64,000 nt of DNA from Dichotomocladium elegans (GCA_025716815.1 JAIXMN010000002.1:124001-188000), one strand, 5' to 3'; counted from the stretch's first letter, positions 23,830 through 36,704 are shown. Translations and numbers: made by a program. The notes: generated from the letters alone by a model not told the origin.

Positions 23830-25276
23830 TTAATCAAACTGACTATGGTACTGTTGACCGTACTGTTGCTGGCTATATTGCTGCTGCTGCTGCTGCTGCT
23901 GCTGCTCCCGCGGCTGCGGCTGCGGCTGCGTCTGCGGCTGCGTTTGCGCCTGCGCCTGCATCTGCGTCTGGGGTGGCAGCGGCGGCGGTGCTGGATGCTG
24001 CTGTGGTGACAGCGGAACACTAGATGGCGGCCGGCCAAACGGGGGATACTGCTGCTGGAGAGGAGTCATACTCATGCTATTTCGGTGCTGGCTGAGCTCA
24101 TCCTCAGCCATCAATTCTTTGACCTCCCATACATTCTGCTTGGCACCCACGGCAAATTCAAGGTCCTCCTTGGTGATAGAGTCCCAGTATTTGTACACCA
24201 TCATCACCGACAAAAGTGTACACACGGTATTGAAGAAAGCGCCATCAATATAGTGCTTGACGTTGTCGCAGATGATGACCGAGAAAACATACATCAGGAC
24301 CTGTCCACCAAGGAAGAAGAAACAACCAAAGAGGATGTCGCCGAGGGGCCATCGGTCATCCAGGGATCGCAGCACCAGGACTATCTGAGAAATGACGTAG
24401 GTGATGAAAAAGATGCCGTTGACAAGAATATAGAACGCCCAGAGCGCTCCAGGACTGCGCCGAGAGAAGGATCCAAGCTCGACAAAGGTGGCAATGGCAA
24501 TAAAGCCAGTGATGAGGAAAATGATGAAGGTACTGATGCGGATAGACTTTGGAGAAAAGAAAATCAGAGAGACAAGCACTGGCAACTTGGATCACTTCCG
24601 CCGCTCAGAGGACGCACTTACCCAAAGTGACATTGGTGTACCATCTTCGGCGAATTGGAAGCCGACAAAGCCGTTCAGCATAAGGCACCAGAAGGATGAA
24701 GTGACTAGGCCGAGTTGGATTGCAGTAAGCCACTAAAAATTTCAAACTTAGCACGATGATGAACCATTCTCCTGCTCAGATCCAGTATGCCAACCTGGTA
24801 TGCAGGTGATGAGATGGGAACAATGCCGGTAATAAGAATCATCTCGAAAATGATTGTAAGCATATAGAGGTAAAAGAACATGACAATTTCCTTGCGACCT
24901 AAATAACGCGATATAAGCGATATAGCAGCAGCAACCGCAACCGATTGGATCATTATGTTACCGACGGCCGTGTATTTCGAACGAATGTGGTAGATCATAA
25001 AGCCCACCATGATAATGGCAACAACATCAATAATCAAGGTGGCTGGATAAAAAAAAGAAAGAGAGGCAGGTTCCTGGTGGGTTATTGTCCTACTCGCGTC
25101 GTTCAGCACGGCGTACCTGGCTGAAAAATCAGATTGTTGGCAAGCTCTACATTTCGGGAATAGCAGACAGGAACAATGCCCTCATCCTTCCCAATGATGG
25201 GGCATAATGTGAGCTGGACTGTACGGCAGATGCCGTCAAAATTGAATGCGTCGAATTTGAAGGTAATGTCGACCAT
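23830..25276 (-). CDS. chs7: Chitin synthase export chaperone Chs7
   Basis: Minus strand from ATG 25276. Exons join to [59 protein letters not shown], then [57 protein letters not shown] and [40 protein letters not shown]. Seven hydrophobic segments and the Cys-rich N-terminus match Chs7, an ER membrane chaperone needed for Chs3-type chitin synthase to leave the ER. Its C-terminal extension is unusual in richness: Gln/Pro repeats (about 23830-24050) with a run of about nine Gln and alternating Gln-Thr/Gln-Ala-Pro. Five exons, GT-AG introns; the intron before the WLTA exon has a GTTGGC donor. Confidence 0.93.
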
Positions 25277-28200
25277 GGGCAGTGAGTCTATCTGCTTGGT
25301 TGTCTATATGAATAGTCCAAGCTACGTGTATATTTTGCCCTTCTGTTGTTGCTGTTTTTTTTAGAGAGAGGTTATGACACAGCGAAAGAGAAGATGGGTA
25401 AGGTTGTGGTCGAGAGACAACAGCCCAAGGTCGGCGTGGGTTCTGGAGAGAAAGGGAAAAGAAAAAGAAAAAGAGCGAAAGGCGCCAAAGTCCAAAGATC
25501 TATTTTGGGATACTCGGAGCCTCGAATTGGGAAGCTCAGGTCTCTTTCTTTTGTAAACAGGAACATCCTTATCCTCTTCTCGTCTGGAATTGTAATCCCG
25601 CCAGAAACGTCCCCTGGTTAAAATACATGTTGTCAAGTACTACATCGGTTCCTTTTTTAAAAAATCGATAAACTATGCTCACTTCCAGTGATTCATTGTC
25701 AAAAAACATCAATACAAAAAAGGAAGTGCGTCCCCCATCTTTTTTCGTTCGGACGATGAATTCTCTCCGCTCCAATCAAATGTCGTATATATCTTATGAA
25801 CGCACGCGCTCGCTCCACCTATTGTTCATGTGACCACAACCATATTGGTGATTTGGAACGATGGGCTTGGAACGCACCCTATCCGCCTCATTACCGGTAT
25901 GAATACGACTTCTTTGTCTAGTGGGCCCTCCAATGCATAGATAAAAAACGTACTTGTGAATAAAAAAGCAGACTGATCGCTTTCTTGGGAAGGACTTCTT
26001 CTCAAAGATGGCTACGACCATCGCAAGGGAGACCTTCATGTGTCCTACTTTCCAAGTATGGAAATCAACAACCGAAGAGAAGATGCCGTTGAGTCATTAT
26101 TATCAACCTCGCCCGCCCACACACATATTCACTCTTCGGATGTCGGGTCCCTACTGGCGAGGGTATCGCCGATACACGATCGTGACACATTGATGACGAA
26201 GAGTAATCCTAGAATTGCTCCTATGCATACTTCCAGCTAAAAGGAAAAGGTCTGTATGGGCGGAAGGCCTGTAATTTTTTTTCGCTGTCCTGACTACAGT
26301 AGTTAAGGACTGCTTTATTCTAAGCTGTCAGACTGCTACGTTTCAGCAGTTCTATTGAGAATTACCCGTACTCTGCCGCAGATATTTCATCATGTTACCC
26401 GCCGATAGGTGCACTGGCATGAAAGAATATTCGCTTGCGGCGGATGGTTGGGTCAAGCATACTGAAGGAAATAAAACGAAATAAAAATGCTTTACTACTC
26501 ACTGATTCTTGCACACTGTACGTAGGCAAAGCGAGGTCGCTCCTGTGTCAACGTCCTCAGATCTGGTTGTTTTGCATCGCGGCGCGATTCCACTCTTCAA
26601 TCCCTGAAAAACGCCGTATTCCATTGAAGTTTTTAATGTTTGAGGTAGATGTACAACTTGATGTTACGGACTAGCCACAATATCCAAAGTGAAGTGTCTT
26701 TTCCATGAAAATCCGCTACCTTATTGGATCCCTTCTTGTCACGTGACGTGGTTGTCTTGCACATCACATCCACTGCATTGGCATGATCAGTAACCAATAG
26801 TTTTTCTTCGGTAACTTCCTTTATATACGCGGATCTCTGGGATGTTCCCTTCGTTCATTCTTTTCTTTCTTCTCCTTCATTTTGGTTTTTCATTGCTTTA
26901 GTGACAATCGGACTAGAGTCCGTTTATGATATGGTCCAGTTTTTTTCTCCTGAGTTCCGCGTGATTTCCATTTATACAAGACTGACGATTGATTCGAGTC
27001 CTTAAAACGTCTCAGCAGCAGCTTCCCCATCCCTAGCTCTCTTGGTTTGATCTCCTGACAATGGTCGAGCAAATGTCCTCGAGTCTTCTAGGAATAGTCT
27101 CTGACACTGTGGCCCATCTTCTCTTAGTTGATATGCGAGTTTTTTCAAAGTGGTTTTGCTAAGGTTGAGCTCATTGATGTTTCCTTCAATGATAACGTTC
27201 ATTATACTATAATTCGTTGCTTATAAGAAATATACGGAATTGTTTATTATCGTACGTTAAACTGAGAACGGAACACGCGGGTTTAGACATTACCGGAGGC
27301 ACGATTGTTTTTTTCTTCCAAATTGCCTTCTGCATAACAAATATCAAAAATTCAATCGCTACATAAGTAAACACAAAGAGAGGTCTGTACGGCATAATCC
27401 AAGTCCTCGGCCGCACAGTTCTACGTTCTCCGAGAAGTGTTTCTGCATGTCATAACGTTTATTACCCGTGAGAGAGGTCGATACGCGCTGGCTTATTACT
27501 ACGACGAACATGGACTATAGGCATCCTGGCCGAAACTACTGTAGCTTGGACGAGTGCATAACCATATGACTTCAGAATACAATATCAACAGACATAGCTC
27601 TTGCTGTTCATCAGAACCACCTGCCCATGAGACCACGGAACTAAGCAAAAAATAACGACGTTGTATAGTCATTAATTGCTTCAGGACGGTTTTTCGTGGA
27701 TTCAATTGAATGTTACTTCTATAGTGGACATAGACGGAGGAGAGGAAGAGATGGTCGTATTGATGGTAGAATGACAGAACTGTACCCCCTCTCACAGAAA
27801 ATTAATCACGCTAAAATGATGGATTGTTCTAAGCATGTTCCGTAATAAATGAGCCGATCTCCTTCCAGTGGCAGTGGGGTCCAAAGAATCGTATTTATGA
27901 TGTATGCGGATCTCAGATGCGATAAACATAAGGCTATTGGCAAAAGCGGGAGTTTACAGCAGTCTCTTCGCAAGGCAAGCTTTTTGGTTTCAGTTGTCTA
28001 GGCGGTGATGAAACCTATCCATGGTTAATAAAGCGATGTACATTAGGAGAGAGAGAAGCTCGATATTGCTGTGCTACGTGGAACAAGTAATTATTACGCC
28101 TTTGACTTTGCTCAATAAGGCAAGTTTCAGTTGTAATTGATGAGGGAGACGCGTATGTGCAATGTGGAAGAGCAGATCGTGTTCTCAGTTTTCCACCTTT

Positions 28201-28665
28201 TGCAGCCCTGTGCCGTAGCCAAGTTGGTGGCGCATATCTCTTTCTTAATAGACTCTTAGGTTTCCTAGACATCCATCTCGTCCATCCATATATTATGCAG
28301 CACCAACCAAGGCAATGGAACCCGTGGTGATGTTTCTACGTGTGGAACAGATTTCTAGCAAGGAATGCACAGTGCGTAATAGCAATTCCATGCCAAACTC
28401 TGTGGGAAGGTAAAAATATGTATCTTCTACAGTCGCCTTTAGAGAACTCACCCAACTGATGAAACAGTGCTTAAAGGTTTGACCCACGTTGTGACACTGT
28501 CTGTCCCGTTGGTCTATTAGTTTGTGACACATGAGATTTAAATCATAAATATGGCAAGCCTTTTGAAGTCTTTATCTCTTTCTCTTCCTTTCCGACTGTC
28601 AACCCATATTTTCTTTCGCAAACCCCCTTCCTATCCTTTGATCGACTTTTTTCTCTTTGTAAGAG
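25277..28665. other. Gene-poor 3.4 kb with only weak coding signals
   Basis: Two weak candidates, neither assignable: a plus-strand frame 26040-26240 (SSDVGSLLARVSPIHDRDT, ending TAA), which competes with a minus-strand frame 26240-26120 reading VCIGAILGLLFVINVSRS like a membrane helix behind an acceptor; and a minus-strand 66-codon frame 27199-27002 (MNVIIEGNINELNLSKTTLK). An E-box-like CACGTGACGTGG lies at about 26740. The remaining sequence shows no domain. Confidence 0.35.
26794..26898 (+). promoter_or_regulatory. Orphan promoter-like segment (CCAAT, TATA, pyrimidine leader)
   Basis: CCAAT at 26794-26798, TATATA at 26822-26827, then a C/T-rich stretch 26842-26898 like the leaders of the real genes here. 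The downstream ATG (about 26926) opens only a 12-codon frame. It may be a promoter left by a lost gene or drive a non-coding transcript. Confidence 0.35.
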
Positions 28666-29454
28666 ATGCCTCGCCACTCATTCTTTCTCGTTGCGTTTTT
28701 ATTTGTTTGCCTCATCGCTGGCCTCACCAATGCCCAGGGGATCAGCCGGACAGGCAAGAAGGACGGAAATGCGCTGTACAAAGCCGCAAAGAAACTCTCG
28801 CCAGGAAACTATGCCTTCGTCTCTTACTCGGGCAAAGAATATCTCACCTTCATCAGCTCTGGCAATCTCGTCGTGCCAAAGAAATCAGGCCAGCGACTTT
28901 GGAAGGTCAAAAATTACAAAAAAACAAAATATTTTTCAGCCCATGGAAAGAACAAGGCCGGCAATGAAAAATGCATTTCGACACGTTGGGTAACAGAAAA
29001 ATGGGCTGTCGGTTGCGATCGTTCGATAATTTTAACTGGCAGTATATGAAACATTTACCAGACTACAGGCACCGGAGCCGGCGGCTTTCCTGATGCTGCT
29101 GTGGTAAGGCCAATACAATCTCGACGTGTCTGTGTGTTCCCCCGTGATTATGCAGAAGTCTCTCACACATATCCAACACATGCAAACTTGCTTTAGCTAT
29201 GGCAATGCGAAGTCAACATGGGCAAAAAAGTGAACACAGGTGGCTATGACCCTATTTTCCCGCCTAAGCAGCTATGGCTAGCCGTTCCATCCGCGAAGCA
29301 TAAGGGATGGTTCAAGATCGTCTCTGCCTCGCATCTCTATGACATGGTCCCGCGCTGCATTCAGCGCAAGAAGATCGGCGGTGGAACGAAGCTCAGCAAG
29401 TGCAAACTCAATACCGAAAACACCTCCATGTTGTGGAAAATCGTCAAGGCCTAA
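28666..29454 (+). CDS. Small secreted Lys-rich protein of unknown function
   Basis: The start MPRHSFFLVAFLFVCLIAGL is a clear signal peptide, with cleavage likely after TNAQ. The mature part (NALYKAAKKLSPGNYAFVSY, SGKEYLTFISSGNLVVPKKS, SGQRLWKVKNYKK) is very basic and has paired Cys (EKCISTRW, VGCD). A second exon adds FPDAAV-LWQCEVNMGKKVNT and a third-region tail (PRCIQRKKIGGGTKLSKCKL, ending NTSMLWKIVKA). The W-K/LW-containing repeats suggest a beta-rich, possibly trefoil-like fold, but I recognise no family. Donor and acceptor for the first intron (about 29020-29067) are unclear because the available pairs give an unusually short intron; the second (29104-29196) is GTAAGG...TTTAG. It sits alone beside the gene-poor island. 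A TATA-like AAATCATAAATATGG lies about 130 bp upstream. Confidence 0.7.
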
Positions 29455-32400
29455 AATGACTGTTTTCCCCGGAACGGTTCCTCGGTTTTCTCCAGCCTTA
29501 GACATTCAGAGTTCAATAAACGTATCTGGGAGAAAGGGGATATTCAGGATCTACCATAAAAAATGCAATCCTCGGTATCTTCTTTCCGCGCTTAAATACC
29601 ATAATCGGTTTGCACCATTCTGTGTCCAGAATTTTTGCCGACTTCCCCACCCACGCTGATCGACGCCTCCTACATCGAGGAGAAGATAGTCTAGAAAGGG
29701 AAAGAATGTTATTATAGCTCTTAGCGCGAATAGTATCGCCGTCGACAGCAACATGTCACTCACACATTCGACATTGAAGCTCTTTTGAATCTAAGGAATG
29801 AAAGTCGTCACTCCAACCGAAAGGTCGGCTGTCATGGCTATTACCCATTTGTTGAGACAAGAAGGCCCTATAAACAGAGTCACGATGATCATTTTGGCTT
29901 GAGAGAAAGAGATAGGCAATGCAACGATAAATGTGTAACATTGGCATACAAGCAAAGTGCCCATAAAAACTGCTGCGAAAAAGAAAAGAATAGATGGAGG
30001 TATGATGGCTCATCGGGAGGGCTTAATATTTCGGGGCCATCAGATCCGAAGTAGATTCAGTGGTGTTACGAAATAAATTTAAGGTTTGTTTATTCATCAC
30101 CACTGCCGCAATTCCCCCACCCCCCCAAAAAACACCAACGCGTCGCACAAACACAATGCGCAAGCTTTTTCTGGGCCTATCGATCCTTCTTCATTCATCA
30201 TGCTGGAATAACCAAGTTATCTCTTTTTTTTTTCAAGATATGCCAATCCGGGAACCGTTTTCGGATGCTCAATGAAGAACATAACCGCGTTGTTTGTGTT
30301 AACAGCTCGTGTATTTAGACGGTCATCTTAGCTCGACGGCCACATATCACGGCCTCAAGATTGTCACAATCCCTGTCCACATAGTCCACGCCAGGTCGTC
30401 ATCCTTGTAAGAGTACCATCCAATAAAGGACGCAAACGAATTAAGCTCACTCTCATGAGTTACATAGCACGAACCCTGCCACTACAACTACCGTCAAGAA
30501 CCTTTCTCTTTCAATTACAAGTGCAACTATCGATGGCTCACATGTAGTTTTTTCTCATAGAACCCCGATACCCTGGGTAAGTGATTCTGCTTTGATCGAT
30601 AACCTCAGTGCCTGAGATTGTCTATCTAACCAAGCGGATTTTGTCAACTCACGTCAAAGTATAAATATGGATGGTTTTATGGACATTACAATTTTTTGAC
30701 ATGTCCCAACCACTTCAAAAGAAGAAATAATGGAATGTCTCCAGGGTTAAAGCCTAAGAGTTCACACTTCACTTGACATGCGAGTTGCTAGAGTATCTGC
30801 CATGGCATCGGGAGAGTAAAGGGAAAAATTTTAACATAATAACCATTTTATTCCTATTCCTGCACGCAAGAGGAACATCCAGATACGGTACAGGAACCCC
30901 CGGGGGATCGTCAAGCTGAGAAACGGGAAATAGGATAGTTAGTTGATCAAGTACTAAGAAAGTCAGAAAATTAAAAGATGTCGCTGACTTCAGGACATAC
31001 ACTCCGTTGGCGCCATTTTCTAGGGTGTTAAGAGGGCCTCAAAACCTATCGAGATGTGTCCCTAATCAAAGAAAAAGTATATTGACCAAGGTTTGGACCG
31101 AGAACAGGGCTGTGTTGCAGTATGGCATATTTGGTCGCCATCTCATGCAGCCGGTACACGCCGTTCATGGCCAGCCTGATTTTGGTGCGGTAGTACTTTC
31201 CTGAAGTGCCTTCACGACTGAAACCGCCAGTATATGCATCCTTGCAATTGTATCAACGGGTGGCAAAGTTTTTGACGATGAGTGGCTGGGAGTAAATCCG
31301 AGACTTCCCGGGCATTCAGACGAGCAGACATTACCAACTCGCCATGGGACGACTGAGGATCACATGGACATTGCTTTGTAGTGCTATGCTTCATCACACA
31401 TGGGGGTCGAGCCTTTAAATTGCTTGTATACCCGCTTCAGCTGAGTAGCTGAGATCGTAGGCAAAGGCGTCTGATTCATCTAAAGATCGAGTCTTGTGGA
31501 TAATTATTCATTTGCCGGGATTGCGATATCCCCTTTCAAATGCTGTAGCTTTTTCTTGCATACAATATCTTCATCAATCTCTTGCTGTTTTTCTTTCTTT
31601 CCCATCAACCTGCTCGTCTCATATGAGCATTTCGTGGATACTCGCATTTTCGGCCTCAATATTAACAGCAACTGGGGCGGCATAAGCATCCTTGCTGAGA
31701 ATCTCACCAAGAGAGACAAAGTGTTCTCTTTCCTTCTCCGTTATCGGTCGCGTAGAAACCGGAGCAGCAAGAAATGTTGTGTGACTCCTGAAGTTTGCAA
31801 TAGTGTCTTTGGAGATACGTATCCTTGCAGTGACAACATTGTCAAGTGCTTGCCTCAATCCAATCTTGTGTGTATTGCTATATGAACGGCAATGGATGTT
31901 TCCCAAGGACTTGGAGAGGTATCAAGAGTCCGGAATTCAGAGGTCGTATTTGGTGGTAACATAGCATAGAATAAGTTGCTTGAAGTCAACGCCACGTCAG
32001 ACGTGAGGTGTGCTATTGTCCCACCAACAAAAGAGCTTCCTCACCATTGTATTTTCGTGTCTAACTTCATAAAGATTCCGCGGAAGAGAAAGCGAATAAT
32101 CCATGCCTTTTGGTTGTGTTAGTGGTGATAACTACATTTGGGCACTAATAAACCATTGCATCAGCAAATAAGCACAAGCCCCTTTTCCTGGTTCGCCCGG
32201 TTTACTGCCATATCCGATGAAGGTGGGAATGCTCCACAACACATGCCATCAGTGGTGATCCGGTCGGCATCAGTCCGATTTCGCTTGTGACTAAGGTTCT
32301 TCTTTGCCTCAGTGGTCTTGAGCACGATGATACAGGCATTCCTGTCTGTCAGCATTACTCCTAGAAGCTTTCTGTATGTCTGTCATTGAATGCGTTCGAC

Positions 32401-34239
32401 TTGAGATGAAGTAAACGGGAGTTTGCTGAATTCGAGGATGTTGCTCTGCGGTGTCTTCTTCATTCGACGCGCTGGCGTCCAGATTCTCTCACACAGACTC
32501 TTACAGAACTCGCGTTCATCGTTGCTAACCGCAGATACAGTCGCTTGACATTAACCTTGCAGGCTGTCATGACGTCAGTGCTGACATAAGCCGCCATCTG
32601 GAACATGTTCGGGGGTATTGCTCAGGCTCAGTATTGGCAGTCCTCGAGGGCGTGTCCTTAATGGTCTTCGTCGACGGCTTGGCATTCTCATGCATGAACT
32701 TCCTCCCGGGAACCTTTGATGCAGGACTATAAGATCGAGGAACTCGCCGGGAGTCGAAGCCATGGCCGTGCACGAGGATACGTTGTGACTGTTCGTATGT
32801 TTGCATGGTACATACATACAGAAGATCAGTTCTGTAAAGCTTTGATCCTTTGCATAGAGCTCACATCTGATCACCATGTGCCACCGATGTTGTCATGCCC
32901 ACATGATTTCAAAACATTTGCGTATAGTGTGGATTTCCCAAAACGGAGGAAACAGCACTGGAAGCCAAAATACGGCGACGACTTTGCAAGCGTCTATGGT
33001 ATTTGCTATGTAACGCACCTTCTTGCCTCTCATTTATCCCTTCGCGATTATTCTTACCTCTCCAACGACCAGACCAATACATTCATATTTCGTAAGCGCC
33101 GTTGTGAGAGTATTGCAGCCTATTAACAAAATGATCAGTCGGGATAAATTTATCTTGTCCCGAAAACCCGATCCGGAATGCTAAACTACCCCACATTAAT
33201 TTCAAATGCTAGTTTGACAAAGCGTTGGCGGAAAAAGACCGGGCAAATTCGACAAGAACCGGAAAGTCCATGTTTACAGCAAATACAATGCTATGTAACC
33301 GAAAGGGAAAGCGAGTGAGGCAGTGTGGAGAGACGAAGTGTGCAGAAAGGGATTTTGTCCAAGTGAAAGCAGCACGTGATCATGCTCTTTGGATAAAAAT
33401 TACAGAAATGCTGCCGCGCAAAGCTTTACATCCTTTTCCCGATTCCCAACACTGTCAACAATGGCGCCATCGCAGCTTTACTTTTTCTCATGGTATGTCT
33501 TCTTTATCCCTCTTGACAAAGCGCTGGTGTAGTCTCTGACATTGGCAAGCAACCCAACAGCTGTTGGAAAGCCAATCAACAGCAAGAAGGGATAGCTGGT
33601 GTGAGTCATCCCATGACTTATCATGCAGAAATCGATGTTAAGAAGATAAGTCCAACGAACATACCGGAATGAAATGCGTGTTCATGTTTTAAACAATTTT
33701 CATCTAGGAAACAGAGCAAGCACATATGAAGAAGCTATTTCATGGCGCAACTTCAGCGCCGAAGACGGATCGACAATGGACAATGTCCAGCGAACAGTTG
33801 CCGTCCGCAGCATCATCTTGGTTGTTGCTTCCGTTTCTTGGACGGTGAATGAATTAGGCATCCATTTTGGTACGTCCTTTCTTGCATGCCTGCTCATCTT
33901 CCTCTCCTTTCACTATACTTCATTATTGAAGCAAGTGGGAGAGGTACATTGGTCAAGCTAGATAGGCTGATGCTTTGATTAAATTTGTAGTGGTTGTGAT
34001 CTGTCTGGGGTGGAGGAACAGCGTATCTCACTTTGCTATTTCTTGGCGTAGAAGCTCATTGGTTCCTCTTTGATATCCCGCGGCCACTGTGCTACCTCAG
34101 ATTACCCTTTTCTGTCCTTTCTGGCCTTTTTACATTTCTTCCCCTACCCTCCTGGCAAAGGTAAAGGAAACAAGGTAGATGCGCAACTTTTTCTTCGCTA
34201 ACTGCTTTATTGCCTGCTCATTATAGTTTGGCCATAGAA
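29455..34239. other. Gene-poor 4.8 kb, no supported gene
   Basis: AT-rich with many short frames. The only partly protein-like piece is on the minus strand at 31906-31504: a 95-codon frame (KDTIANFRSHTTFLAAPVST, LGEILSKDAYAAPVAV) that meets a TGA and continues in frame with a basic stretch (DEQVDGKERKTARD). It could be a gene remnant. A piece at 32737-32760 resembles a tRNA T-arm on the minus strand but has no matching tRNA body. Nothing else found. Confidence 0.4.
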
Positions 34240-35692
34240 TGGTGCACGCTCAATGATTTTCTTACTGTGCTGTCTATGACAGCAAAGATCAGTAGAAATG
34301 AGAGCACTTGAGATGTGTACATGACATCCTATTTAAGGTATTTTGATTAAGGAAGAAAGACTTCAAATGTATCAAGTGGTCTGATTGCTTTATAGTGTAT
34401 AGTCAAGCTCCCCCTAAAGAGCCTCTGAACTTGGGGCGCGGTCGTCTATCTCCTAAAGTGTGTTATCCAAGTGACAACGGAGAGAGAAGCCTATTGATCT
34501 AACCACTTTATCTTAGAAACAAAAAAACGGAATTGAATGCTTTCTTTGGTTGTACCACCGACAGTTCAGAGCAATGCAAGCCTGACGACAAACGGGAGAG
34601 AGATGTTCTCTCGCTGCTTGCATCAATTCCTTTCCAGGTATGGTTGCTGCATGATCGTTGCACTGCGATCAGAGATCTAATCACACTTTCAAATCTACGG
34701 CTCTGTCCATTCTTGGGTTGCCGTTCTATCTCACTGTGATGCTTTGCCTCTCGCTGAAGCGTAAGGCTCCTTTAGTGCTTTGACCCATGACAGTTGCCAT
34801 GGGTGACAGAGACTTGCGTTTTACAAGCAGAAACCTCCTACATACAAAAGTAAGCTGAATGAAGAAACCCAAGAACGACGGTCAATAATCTAACCACTCT
34901 TTTAATCTATATCTATGGCATTGTCAAATGAAGATTCCCTCAAGTCCGGTTGCATGCCCACACGACGTATTACAGTGTGATCCATGGCCGTAGACAGAGG
35001 AAGAGAGAGACCTAGCTTCTCTCTAAGCAATGACGACCGCTTTATGATGCAAGTTTCTCTGACCAGTGAAGAAAGATATCCAGTGATCTAACAACCTGTT
35101 CAACATGTATAGACAATGGACACTCATCGCAGTACCGGTGCACGTCCCGCGACGTAAGGGTGTCACAACGTAGCTTCGAAACGGGCATATTCGACACTTT
35201 CCCAGCGTAGATCTTTTAGATTTGCGTTGGGAGGTTAGGAATATGCTCTTTTTCGAGGTTGCGTTGGAGATGCAGTTACGCCGTGGGCCGTGCACGACGA
35301 TCCAAGACCATCGCCAGGAGAGTTTCGGGGAATAATGTATGCAAATCTCCAAACCCATAACTTAAATGTTATGCGTTTGGAGATTTGGATAGATTATTCG
35401 TCGACGCTCTGTTGGGGATGATCTTGGACCGTCGGCTGGGCCGACAACGCCAGCGGGAGATGTTCCTGCAGGATGTCATATGTTACAAGGTATTGTTTAT
35501 TTGATGATCTCTTAATGGTCCCAGCAAGACACCCGTTCTTTATTAAATGGAAAGCATGGTTTCCTTTGTAGATCGGTTGAACATGGCAGCCGACGTATAC
35601 AGTGCGGCCATAACCGAATACCGCGAGAGAGAGGCGTTGACTCTCGCAGCCAGTGCACCATTCGCCTCGAGGTATGTTCCATGAATAATCCA
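34240..35692 (+). repeat. Direct repeat, copy 1 (about 1.45 kb)
   Basis: Nearly identical to copy 2, 36097-37582, over its whole length with scattered substitutions and small indels. Begins TGGTGCACGCTCAATG and ends GAATAATCCA, so it has TG...CA termini. Contains conserved short frames on both strands (for example 34533-34739 plus and 35358-35023 minus) but none matches a known protein. No primer-binding site or polypurine tract adjoins it. Confidence 0.92.
35342..35387. repeat. 46-nt inverted repeat in repeat copy 1
   Basis: Two 20-nt arms (35342-35361 and 35368-35387) flank a 6-nt TTAAAT loop. The arms pair with one mismatch (a C opposite C). The left arm is CAAATCTCCAAACCCATAAC. Confidence 0.95.
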
Positions 35693-36096
35693 TAAAGCCA
35701 TCTCTAGCTCTAAAGATTCACGTCTTTTCATTGAATTACAAGTATCCCTTTCTTGACGGCGGCAGCGGCGGCGGTTCCTCCTTTCAGCGGCGACAAGGAT
35801 TCCTTCTCTGGCGGCGGTTTCCCTCTCCATTGGCGGCTAGCGCTCTGTGCGGCGACTTTACTTGTTTCGTTGGCGACAAAAATTTCCCTTATCCATATAA
35901 CAATTCATCCCCTTCAATACTGCAAACATCTCCTTAGTGTGTGGTGCATGGCACGGTACTGGGATTCGGGCGATTGGCTTTCTCGGTAGGTCAACATACT
36001 TTTTTACAAAACAGAAAAGGAAAAGCCCGTCGAAATATCTAATTATTTTTTGAATCTATGTTCTAGTAGATACTGGTGGTCGTTCTCGGAATAGTG
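35693..36096. other. 404-bp spacer between the two repeat copies
   Basis: Unique sequence with a GC-rich block at 35755-35835 (GGCGGCAGCGGCGGCGGTTC). No retrotransposon gene, primer-binding site or polypurine tract is visible. Confidence 0.6.
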
Positions 36097-36590
36097 TGGT
36101 GCACGCTCAATGATTTTCTTACTGTGCTGTCTATGACAGCAAAGATCAGTAGAAATGAGAGCACTTGAGATGCGTACATGACATCCTATTTAAGGTATTT
36201 TGATTAAGGAAGAAAGACTTCAAATGTATCAAGTGGTCTGATTGCTTTATAGTGTATAGTCAAGCTCCCCCTAAAGAGCCTCTGAACTTGGGGCGCGGTC
36301 GTCTATCTTCTCAAGTGTGTTATCCAAGTGACAACGGAGAGAGAAGCCTATTGATCTAACCACTTTATCTTAGAAACAAAAAAACGGAATTGAATGCTTT
36401 CTTTGGTTGTACCACCGACAGTTCAGAGCAATGCAAGCCTGACGACAAATGGGAGAGAGATGTTCTCTCGCTGCTTGCATCAATTCCTTTCCAGGTATGG
36501 TTGCTGCATGGTCGTTGCACTGCGATCAGAGATCTAATCACACTTTCAAATCTACGGCTCTGTCCATTCTTGGGTTCCCCTTCTATCTCA

Positions 36591-36704
36591 GCGTAAGGCT
36601 CCTTTAGTGTTTTGGCCCATGCCAGTTGCCATGGGTGACAGAGACTTGCGTAAGGCTCCTTTAGTGCTTTGACCCATGTCATTTGCCATGGGTGACAGAG
36701 CCTT
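36591..36704. repeat. 57-bp tandem duplication, only in copy 2
   Basis: Two units each beginning GCGTAAGGCTCCTTTAGTG and containing TTGCCATGGGTGACAGAG. Copy 1 has one such unit (34768-34826). Confidence 0.85.

Noticed and set aside
25361..25636. Chs7 upstream minus-strand frame of 91 codons
   Set aside because: The Chs7 start at 25276 already matches the family N-terminus; this frame is Ser/Phe-rich leader sequence.
26040..26240. Plus-strand exon competing with a minus-strand membrane exon
   Set aside because: Both look partly coding on opposite strands and neither connects to a second exon in frame.
32737..32760. tRNA T-arm-like sequence on the minus strand
   Set aside because: Only the T-arm matches; no D-arm, anticodon stem or paired acceptor within 100 bases.
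35023..35358. 111-codon frame present in both big repeat copies
   Set aside because: Shared only because the copies are near-identical; it starts in the hairpin and matches no protein.
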